Shown here piece by piece: positions 43,601-53,856 of a DNA stretch of 64,000 nucleotides (positions are counted from its first letter, which is position 1; each line of letters begins with the position of its first letter). The notes under the pieces are model-generated. The model searched no databases, was not told the origin of the DNA, and saw only the letters and a list, made by a program, of their open reading frames with translations. The translations under genes were made by a program, and so were the position numbers. This stretch comes from Symbiodinium natans. Lineage: Eukaryota; Sar; Dinophyceae; Suessiales; Symbiodiniaceae. Location of the stretch: the NCBI GenBank assembly GCA_905221605.1, contig CAJNDS010000285.1, forward strand, positions 1 through 64,000, read 5' to 3'.

Positions 43601-44769
43601 GGGAGGTGCAGGGTGAGGGGTGAGGACTTTGAACAACGAATGGTCGGACGAGTAGATCTAGCCGTGCTGGCAGTAGGGCTGCGGATCTCGAGGTGCCAAG
43701 CGAGCTGCCGACCGTGAGCGAAGGCACGCTCAGCCCGTTCAGGGTGTTGCTTCCAGCCGGGATCTGGGGCACAGCCGGCACAGCATGCGCCGTTGTCGAT
43801 GTTGTCGCATAGACATGCATAGACCATAAACATATTATAACAACCTTGCCCGCGGATAACTTCGTGAGTCTTCGTCATGCCTTATTTCTGCTCGTCTGAA
43901 GTGACGAGCGTAGCAGAAGTTCTGATTCCGCACGTGTGAAGCTGTTTTGAAGCTACCCCGGAAGCTACCAATTTACAATTTGTTGTCGTTTGTGGCCTTG
44001 GGCGGCACCTCATGTCTAGTTCTCGCCAGGTGGCAGTCTGAGCTCGCTCGTCTTCGGAACGTTGAGATCCTTTTTTCAAGCCGCCAGCTGCCTGCCGTGA
44101 AGTCGATGACCGCGGCATTCAGAGGTACAATGGGCCCTACAACGGGCCCGCCAGTCATATTAATATTAAGGTATATTAAGTCATTCAGCTGCTGCCCATA
44201 GACTGGATTTCTCGACCGACGGCGCCTGCTTCTGCGGACCACTCTGGCCCCAGCAAAGTCTTTGGTTGGCGCCCTTCGGGAGAGGTGTTGGATGGCAGCT
44301 GGCTGGCCACAACGAGACATCGAATCGTAGGATTGTTAAAGCGCAACAGGCATCTTGAAGATTTCGGCAGAGAGAGACATTGGCTTGAGCGGTGGCGCGC
44401 GCTCACAAAGAGGATTTGCCATTGCCAGGCATCGAGGCCTGCTCGGAGTCTACTGAGACAGGCGTGCGACGTATGTTCAGAGGATGTCAGAGGTTTTTAC
44501 AGTAACGGTTTTCAGTTTTAGCTGCTTGTCGCTGCCGTTCTGCACTTGATCAAGGTCTGCTCGCTGATATGTGCAGCGCATCAGTCACATCAGACACATC
44601 ACAGGCACATCACAGGCTCAGCTACATGCCCTGGCGCGCAGACCCACCCCGACTGAGTCGACAGAGTTCCTGGACCCCCCCCCAGTAGCTCAAAAAGCCC
44701 CAGCCGCCATTCATTCGTAGCCTCAGCACAGGAGTAGAGAATAGCAGAGCATCTTGGAAACAGATTCGC

Positions 44770-46387
44770 ATGATGAGGGCCATCAATGGTCAATCCCGGT
44801 CTGTGGCCCAGATTGGGGAGGCTGGCTCGTCTCCGCATGTGGTCATTGACTTATCCAGCGACCGCCCTGTCGGGGCCACAAAGCGTGGGGCATCCCCACT
44901 GCCTTCACCGATGCATCCGATGCCTCCCGGATTCCTGGCTTCGGCTTCGCCCTTGCGCGGGGGCTGGTGTGGTGCGACGACGCCCATGACTCCGTACCCG
45001 CCACCGCTGTCTGCTCGCGATCCGTCTCGAAGCACTGCTGCAGTCCGTGTTCACACGCCAAATGGGATTGCTGCAGCCGTGCGCGTGAGACAGGCGGGCC
45101 GGACCCAGCGGGCAAAGTCCAAAACAATAATGGCACAGTAAGCTTCAGAAAGCCTGAGTAGGTCTTCATAGAGTTCAAGAGCTTAGGGATGTTTAGGGTT
45201 GAGGAGGGTGAGACATTTACGACAGCTCGTGGGCGTGTGCACAAGATGTTCCATGGAACCTGGGAGCGGAGCAGCCTTTTAGGGTTTAGGGTTTAGGGTT
45301 TAGGGTTTAGGGTTTAGGGTTTAGGGTTTAGGGTTTAGGGTTAGGGCACAGTGCAGTGGAATGGCTCCGTTCCAAGCGCTGGAGTTGACCCAAAGACCGA
45401 TGCAAACATGGGGAGTCTGAAGTCCATGAGGCTTGAGCCCTAAGGCCTTTGCTGCAAGGACCTGTGAGGGAGCTCTGAGGACCTTTAAGGACCTTTACGG
45501 AATTTTCAGGACCCTTAATTGCCCCCAAGGACCGCCCTAGGTCCAACACTTGCACAACCTTGCACGACATGTTTCGATGCCGCCCCCAAACCGGTTGTGC
45601 CTGTCAAAATCTCCAGGCCCTGCAGATAAACGCAAGGGGAGGGCGGGGGGAAGCCATGAGAACATGTGAGAACACTGTGAGAACATGTGAGAACATGTGA
45701 GAACACGTGAGAACACGTGAGAACATGGAAGAGCTTTGTCACACCGTGAGAGGCACACTCGCCAACGCCGCTGATGTTTGCGAGACACGCGGTCTCCGCT
45801 GTCGTGGGACAGGTTGGATACGCCTCTCCAGCAACAGCGACACCTCCTAGGCGAGCTCTTTTCGAGTATGCCTTGGCGTCGCCCAGGCGGCTGGCACCCC
45901 AGGAAGCCTACACCAAGGTGACAAAGACGGTTCTAAGCCCGAGACATCAGGGTGTGGCTCCGACTCGCTTTCAGCAAGTCCCCTCGGTGACTCCGCCAAA
46001 GCACTCAGCGAACACGACGCCGGTGGACGGAGCTGGAGCTTCCGGGGCAAGGCGTGCCCCTGCCAAATATGTGTGCTGAAGAAATAGGGCAAGGGTTGAG
46101 GATTATTGAAGTCATCAGCTGAAGCTTCACCAAGTACCTCACCTGTGCGCAGGACTCCGGCACCGCCTGTGCCAGGTCCGCCTGTGCCGGCGCCGCCTCA
46201 GGCGCAGGCGCCGCCACAGGCACCGACGCCACCACAGGCACCGGCGCCGCAACAGCAGGCGGCCCTTTCGGCACAAAGCCAAGAGGAAGAGCCGAACTCG
46301 CTTCTTCCGGGGTCGCTGCCTTACCGGGTTCTGCCGCGCTGCCATCGCCCTCTGCGGTGTCCCGTGTCCGTGCTTGACAGCAGCTGA
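44770..46387 (+). CDS. Pro/Ala/Ser-rich protein gene, two to three exons
   Basis: Exon 44770-45137 opens with MMRAINGQSRSVAQIGEAGS, continues through Pro-rich sequence (SPLPSPMHPMPPGFLASASP) and ends in phase 2 at GTAAGC. Exon 2 starts at 45785 after GCGAG, restores the frame and reads HAVSAVVGQVGYASPATATP then ALFEYALASPRRLAPQEAYT. A GC donor near 46050 or the TGA at 46077 ends it. A further Pro-rich stretch (46141-46387, PAPPQAQAPPQAPTPPQAPA) may be exon 3, although the minus strand there is also open. The intron 45138-45784 contains a TTTAGGG array and a minisatellite. The composition suggests a disordered protein. No domain is recognised. Confidence 0.47.
45278..45346. repeat. Telomere-like array (TTTAGGG)n
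   Basis: Nine consecutive TTTAGGG units, inside the inferred intron 45138-45784. Confidence 0.96.
45658..45727. repeat. GTGAGAACAT minisatellite
   Basis: Seven units of about 10 bases (GTGAGAACAT or GTGAGAACAC). Each unit contains GTGAG, a 5' splice-site-like pentamer, near the 3' end of the same intron. Confidence 0.93.
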
Positions 46388-46399
46388 GGACCCAGCTGC

Positions 46400-47640
46400 A
46401 GGTGGGGTACTTGCATCTTCGTTGCCAAGAGCTGTTGGGTGTCTTCGGCTGCATTGACGTTACTGATTTACATTCCTGGATATTGTGTCTGCACGTCCTC
46501 GAGACACTGCGGAGCTCAGGCAGCGGCTCCTACAGCACGGTGTGGCTGGCACAGGCGGCATTGGCTCACCCTCAAGCGATGCAAACGATGATGCTTGGAT
46601 GGCAGTGGCACCGACAATGCAACCTTGCAGGTCGAGAAAGGCAATGATGGTGATGCACCTCGGAGCGTCGCCCTGAAGGCAAGAACTTTGACTCTTGAAG
46701 GTATCCTACAGTTGAGAATAGGTCCGATAGGCCACTAAGTCTTTATGAGATTTAACCAGGAGCTTCAAGTCGCGACGCATCTGCCAGGACGTTTTCTGTC
46801 GGGGTGAAGCTGCTTTGCAGCAGTCGTTATTTGAAGTTCAGCTATTGATGGCTGTAGAGCCGGGGCCCAAGAGAGCACAGAACAGGCAGCAAAACAGGCC
46901 TTAAGAGCTCATGGTAGCCTTGAGGCCCTTGAGGCTACGAGGCTGCAGAATTTAGCCGAGGCGCAGGGTGGCACGCGCGGCCCAAAGGGGCCAGTCGCTG
47001 CCAACACCACGTCTGCCGCGTTGCCTCACCTACCAGGCTGGGGGCCGCAGTATCAATGCCCGACACAAACCCACATCACCCCATGCCGCTCTGGTGCGAA
47101 GTGTAGGTGGACGCTTCCAGTTCGGGCTGGAGCGTTCGGATGGCGCTGACACGCCTGCGGGGCGAGCAGCTCGACGGCTGGCTGCAAAGATCGGCCGAAG
47201 TCAGCGGCGAAAGCTCCCAAAGGCAGCTTAGCATCTCCAGCTTGTGTCATCTTGCAGCGCCTTGGCAATGCCTTGGCCACGGGCGGCGCGCTCGTGTCAG
47301 GCCATGGACGGACGCGCTGCGTGGTGGCTGCATCCTGGCCAGGTGGGGTTGCGGGCACTTAGGGTTTGGAGGTAAGGGGGTGCAGTTTTGGCATGGTCTC
47401 CTGGCCTCCTGGCCACAGGCACTTGCTGCAGCAGCTTGGCCCGACGCTTCAGAGCTTGGCCCGGCATCTCAGACTGCGCAGTCCATCATGTCCTTGTGGT
47501 GAAGTTGAAAGCACAGACGTGCGTGAGCTGCTGCAGAGGACAGCAATGCGCAGAATGCGATGTAGCACGCAGTCTTGTTGAGGGAAAGAGAGGCCGCATG
47601 GTACTTGAGTCTACCTGCAGCTTTCAATCTGCCTGAGATG
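46400..47640. other. Possible further exons, unresolved
   Basis: Near 46600-46735 a plausible frame reads DGSGTDNATLQVEKGNDGDA then RSVALKARTLTLEGILQLR. Others are weaker. No gene is defined. Confidence 0.3.
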
Positions 47641-47686
47641 CCATCCATGTTAACATGATGTCAACGTAAGCCGGTGTGTGCCTGCC

Positions 47687-47788
47687 ATGGCCGGCCTCGA
47701 CAAGTCTTACTTCTTGGATGGCAAGCCCTCTACAGGGGCTGAAGTGAACCAGGCAAGCCAGCTGAATGCTGGCACGAGCCGCTCATGA
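47687..47788 (+). CDS. Candidate first exon, function unknown
   Basis: The ATG lies in a good GCCATGGCC context. It reads MAGLDKSYFLDGKPSTGAEV then NQASQLNAGTSRS before TGA. A GC donor occurs at NQ|GCAAGC, so the true exon may end near 47750. A later stretch near 47970-48017 (RALKWKLLDSVDVGWK) could belong to it. Confidence 0.35.
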   Translation: MAGLDKSYFLDGKPSTGAEVNQASQLNAGTSRS

Positions 47789-48439
47789 TCCACGTATGTG
47801 TCATGAATGTCATTGATACTTGTATGTGTCATGTTGTGCCACTAGTGACTAGAGCGTCCTGGTGGCATTGTGCAGGCCGGCCACGGAACAGAGCTCCGGA
47901 ACGCACTGCCCAGCACCTGCGTGCGGGTGTTTGTAGCTGGGGCTGTGACACATGTCGGCAGCTGGGCAGAGCTCTGAAATGGAAACTCTTGGACTCAGTT
48001 GATGTTGGTTGGAAGTGAAACCACATCACGCAAGTGCATTCATATGCTCTCCGTACATGTCGACTTCCCCGATGCTACGCGATTATCAGCCATGTTGAAC
48101 CCTCCAATCCTACCATTGGCCACTGCAGACCTGTCTTCCATATGTGTTTTGTCGTCTTTAAGTAGAATTCATACGCCCAAAGCCCTGAAGAATGCCAAGT
48201 CAAAGCTCTGTAGAGCACGAAGCTGTGCATCCACAAATGCAAGTTGATCCAAATTGGTCATCCCTTTATGGGGCGTCGACTAAAGTGTGCCAAAAAGCGC
48301 TCGCAATCCCAAATCTCAGGCAAGACCTCCGTGTGCCTGGGCTTGTTGGCTGCCTTGCGCAAGGCTGGCCTATCTGCCCCTCTGGCGGCGTAAGAATTGC
48401 GTGAGGGGTTGTTCGCCCTGGTCTCCTGGCCTAGTCCCC

Positions 48440-48700
48440 CTAAGCGCTTCGCAGAGAGCCCCAAGAATCCCGATAGAGCTTGCAGAGAGTTCCGTCGAGG
48501 AGTTCCCGCAGAGAAGCACGCGGAGAGTCACGAGTATCCTTGTGCCTTCCGCCCCTGCCACCCAGAATCCTGAGCGCTCCGTGGAGTGCAGAAGTTGGCA
48601 GAGAGTCCCACCGAGTTGCCCAACCCTAAAAATTTTCCCGCAAGGAGCCCGCCCAATCTCGCCGAGTATCCCCAGCATGCCCACGCCCTTAGAATCCCGG
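48440..48700. repeat. Degenerate interspersed repeat (GCAGAGAGTTCC-like)
   Basis: Motifs such as GCAGAGAGCCCC, GCAGAGAGTTCC, GCAGAGAAGC and GCAGAGAGTCCC recur at irregular spacing. On the other strand they read GGAACTCTCTGC. No gene is called across it. Confidence 0.6.
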
Positions 48701-48849
48701 GGGGGGGGGAGTTCCGACAAAAGCGTGCGGCGAAGTATCCGAAAAGAATCTGCAGGAGCGCTCCCACATCCCTCGGCTGATCGAAGTAAATACCATGGCC
48801 TGGCAGTTGCATTTTTCAATGTCCAATTGTGTTCTTCCAGTCCCTAGGC

Positions 48850-49320
48850 CCTGGGCCTTGTTTGAGCTCCATGAACAAGAATCACAAGAATGCCCTGAAC
48901 GATAAAGATACAGATACTGAGAACTATAAGAACACAAAATGAGAAACATAGATACCTGTAAAGCCCAGGCACATGAGTTGGCCTACATCAAGCCCGCGAC
49001 GCAATGTGAAGCACCCGATTTGCTAAGCAAATGGTGTGCCAAAGAAGGCAGGCTGGCAGCAGTTCTATTTGTTTTGTGGCCGTTGTTGCGACTGCTACGT
49101 ACTGATACCACCAGTATCTAACAGTGCTACCAGGATTACCAGGACTGCAGGAATAACAGTACTACACCCGCACTACCGCGGCCTCTGAGGTTGGCCATCA
49201 CCAGGACTACTAGTGACGTCTGCTGCTATGACTCTACTACGACTACTATAAGTTCCACAACAACACCCACAACAACCATTGCTGCCGGGACGACGGCGAC
49301 GACGACGTCTCCAAGGTAAA
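48850..49320. other. ACT/ACC triplet-rich flank, no gene
   Basis: From about 49095 the sequence is rich in TACTA, CCAGGA and ACAACAACACC triplet motifs, leading into GACGACGACG. It flanks the large CGT/GGT array. Confidence 0.6.
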
Positions 49321-49369
49321 GCTTTTATGACTTTTTCGAAGTATTTGTCCGAACTATCTGTTCAATGGT

Positions 49370-50549
<1,180 letters not shown>

Positions 50550-51175
50550 CTGCCACTAGCACTACTACTACCACTATCACTACCACTACCACTACCACTT
50601 CCACCCCACCACCGCCAGCACCCCTTGCATCACCACTCCACAGTTTCCATCATCACCACCATTTACTGTACCCGCGGCATTTCGACAGTCTTGAGTTGAG
50701 AGTTTTGAGGCTTAGGGTCGTTAAGGCTTCGGGAGTGGAGGGGGTCGGTTTTTGCATATGCTTACCACTTGTCCTACACCATGCGTGCCCAGTACCTACT
50801 CCTACACCCCTTACTCCTCCTACTCGTGCCTGCTCCCGCTTAAGTAAGACGAGCATGTGCATGTCAGTGCATCACCAGCGCATCCAAATCCTCAAGCATC
50901 TCGACAGATTCAGAGTTTCTGCTCATCTGGCAGAGGCATCGAATATGTTGCTGGAGAGGAGGCGCCTTTGGTGTTTTACTCGGGCTTCACCCGCTCTTTC
51001 CTATCCGGCGACCAGGGCACAAGTGCACAGTGGCTACAGAAGCTCTTCGCCTGAACTTGCCAGTTTTTTTTTGTTTTAAATGGGTATTGCCAATCTTTTG
51101 CAGTCAGACCTTGATCAGACAAAATCCTCTGTTGGCTTTGAGATGTCCGTGCCGCATGTCTGCCTGTGCCCGCAG

Positions 51176-52597
51176 GATCGAGGCGAAAATAGAGGAGCTA
51201 TCAGCTGGCAAGCGGGTTGTCCGTGCCCTGGCGTTCCCACATGGCAATTCTGGCGTCCTCTCAGTGAGTGCCACCTCACTGTTGTAAAGTGCTCCACGGA
51301 ACCCAAGAGATGCTCCGAAGGTCATTGTCGATGGTGTCGGCTTTCCAGCTGTTGGTTCCATTGTGGGCGTTGACAACGCGGACGTGGCACGTGCTTCAAG
51401 AGCACCGGTTCTGCTCGTTTGCACCATGGCATCCACCAGGTCAGAATCAGTGGCAGTATTTTTGCAAAGTTCATGCGATCCCTTGCATTTGCTTGCTTGG
51501 GCAAAGGCAAGTCCGGTGTTGGCGACAGCCTCATCGGCAGCTGAGCGTGTCGACTGTGTTGCAGCGCAGTGCAAGCGGTGATCGGACATGCACGTGAGGC
51601 TCTGCGGTGGACAGCTTTAGCCTGAACTCGTCCTACTTCTTGGCGAAGGGTGTGCCCGTGCTTGGGGCCGTCTTCAATCTCGGGGATGCTCGGCAGGGTG
51701 TTCGGCTCTTTTTCTTTTCAATAGCTCAGATCGGATCATGCAGACCGAGCTTGACAGCAAGCCCCTTCGGAATTTGCCAAGGAGACCACAGGTTTCTACT
51801 CTTGGGACAAGTGCGCAGAGAGCATAGAGGCTTGGTTTGGAATGTGGCCTGCCTGCATGGCCCGTTTTTCCTTTTGTTATGGCACCGGACTTCCGTTCAG
51901 CTCAGGCAGGGCGGGCGGCGAGAGCGATTCTACGGCATCGTGCCCAAACTCCCTGAGCTGGATGGCTTGCGCCACTTGGAACCACATTGGCCTTCTTGAT
52001 GCTGGAGAAGCATTGTTATATATATATATATATATATTTATATATTTATTTATGTATTTATGGGTGGAGTTGTTGATGTGATTGCCTGCATTTTGGGAAT
52101 GGGAGCCGTTGAGAGAAGTCTGAAAGGCGAGCGGATAAAGGAGACGGACGATGATGCCCTGGCCACTGGACAAAGAATATACACGAATAATTATGTACAA
52201 GTCGTTCAGCATTTGGTTGACATACTTTTGCATTTTGTTCATGACAGCCTGTCAGGAAGGACTGGCGGACGCAAACGCTGAGCACTTCGCTCGGCATGTG
52301 GCCCTTCAGCCGCATGTAGCAGCGGCTGGCAGAGCATGAGGGGGTATCTGAAGGCGTCTGCCCCTACACTCGCTTGGGAAAGGCGTCCCGTTCTGACATA
52401 GAGAAGTGGCAGTTTTAATCAAAGTCGCAGCTTGGGATGCCAGAAGGCACCCCTTCAACGTAATGTGTCACAGGGTCGCCTTCGACAACTTAATGGTGCT
52501 GTCTGAGCAAGTAAGGGTGCATCCACCATTTGAGTTGCGCTGCCAATGTGAGGACATTGCAGGCATCTTTGCCGATGCTGCTGCCGATCCCTGGTGA
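51176..52597 (+). CDS. P-loop NTPase-like protein of BioD/CobQ (AAA_26) type, eight exons
   Basis: Exons 51176-51218, 51321-51420, 51507-51527, 51599-51687, 51782-51843, 51906 to about 51970, 52256-52300 and 52553-52597 can be read in phase. Key segments are IEAKIEELSAGKRV, VIVDGVGFPAVGSIVGVDNA, KSGVGD, VDSFSLNSSYFLAKGVPVLG, GFYSWDKCAESIEAWF, ERFYGIVPKLPELDGL, EGLADANAEHFARHV and DIAGIFADAAADPW before TGA. DGVG...GVDNADVA, GVGDxVDS and VLGAVFN match the C-terminal half of BioD/CobQ-like P-loop proteins as I know them. The N-terminal Walker A exon is not seen, so the enzyme activity cannot be judged. Four introns use GC donors; the third exon is only 21 bases. The family call is from memory of the pattern. 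Confidence 0.52.
52018..52060. repeat. (TA)n / TTTA microsatellite
   Basis: TATATATA passing into TTTATATATTTATTTATG. It lies in the intron between the sixth and seventh exons of the P-loop gene. Confidence 0.93.
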
Positions 52598-52624
52598 CCG
52601 GAATGCAGGGAGCATCAGGGCGCT

Positions 52625-52885
52625 GTGTACGGCGAAATCGTGCCACGTCACGCGAGAGATGGGGCCGCCAAGGTGCCGTGCCGCGAGAAAACGCTCACCA
52701 CCGGCTCCGACCCAGAGCACATTCCAGCCGCATCTCGCTTGCATCTCTCGATGTGCACGACAAATGTTGGGCTGCAGATGGGCCCTTCGTCCCTGTCAGC
52801 TGCTGAAAGGCAGCATGTGCCTAGGCTGTCTCGCGACGCAGTCTCAGCCACGGCCAAGAAAGCGGGGGCCAAAGGAGGCGGCTGA
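52625..52885 (+). CDS. Candidate terminal coding frame, function unknown
   Basis: An 86-codon frame reads VPCREKTLTTGSDPEHIPAA, then GLQMGPSSLSAAERQHVPRL and a basic/Gly C-terminus (SATAKKAGAKGGG) before TGA. It lacks a convincing ATG and may be a last exon beginning after GCCAAG at about 52671. Confidence 0.3.
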   Translation: MYGEIVPRHARDGAAKVPCREKTLTTGSDPEHIPAASRLHLSMCTTNVGLQMGPSSLSAAERQHVPRLSRDAVSATAKKAGAKGGG

Positions 52886-53258
52886 GGATAGAGGCCTGGT
52901 GCTGATACCAGGCCTCGTTTCTGCCATTCCTGCACTGTTGGGGCTGATGGATGAAGCTTGGCCTAGTCTTTAGATAAGTTTAGATTTTAGGTGAGTCCAG
53001 AAAGGTGGTCCAGAGTGGTTGCAAGCACACTTGGGCAATTTTTGGAGCTCAGGACTGCTTCATGTCTGTCGGTGGAGCCGGACTGATCAGCCGCGCAGCA
53101 GACCAGGGCTTTCGTGACCAGCATGCGAGCCAAAACGTGCGTCTGTGACATGGCATGCTCCATGCGCAGGTTTCTGGGCCAGGTCACGGATTGTGCAGCA
53201 AGAGTTGCCATGCCCATTCGCCAATATCAGCCATCCCTATGAGCGACATGCTTGTGAG

Positions 53259-53508
53259 GCTCCTTTGGCATGGCATCGCGACGTCAACTCCCACAACGCC
53301 GCCGCCCCAGCGGTCAAGCTCTTCTGTGTCGACCTTCATGCTGGTGCTGTGGAACGCCATGTGAGTGCCGAAAGGTTCTCATTTGCAACGAGAGCTCGGA
53401 GGATTTGCCGGGAAGATCTGTGTGGTCGGTGTAGTCCCTGTGAGCTTGAATGCTTGCAGGACGGAACTTTGAGCTTGGATGATGGGGAGGTGGGTGTGCA
53501 CACATGAA

Positions 53509-53553
<45 letters not shown>

Positions 53554-53825
53554 AGATGACCAAGACGAAGCTTCCCCGGGGGGGCCACACAAGTGAGGGG
53601 GACCCGTGTAGTGCCTCGTTTTTGCCCTTGAGAGTGGCAACGAAACACTTCAAACCACCATTGGGGGCCGTCAAGGCACGGTGCCTGAAACTTTCACCTC
53701 GGACAGAGCAGCCGGCCAGCGTGGCCGGGGTCCTCTTCGGGGGGCCTCTTCGCTGGGCAGAAGAAGAGACAGCGGGCCAGCGTGGCCGGGGTCCTCTTCG
53801 GGGGGCCTCTTCGCTGGGCAGAAGA

Positions 53826-53856
<31 letters not shown>

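Larger units (their letters stand above)
37361..44710. repeat. Segmental duplication, copy 2
   Basis: Partner of 28687-36013, same orientation. It carries a copy-2-specific expansion of a 13-bp unit (GGTGCCTTTGGCA / AGATGCCTTTCGC) at about 41000-41065 and a roughly 70-base insertion near 42600-42675. It lacks the poly-G and GTGCGTCCGA arrays of copy 1. Confidence 0.95.

Noticed and set aside
46402-46647. GSGSYSTVWLA resembling a kinase Gly-rich loop
   Set aside because: No VAxK strand or other kinase motifs follow in any joinable frame, and another frame there is equally plausible. Treated as coincidence.
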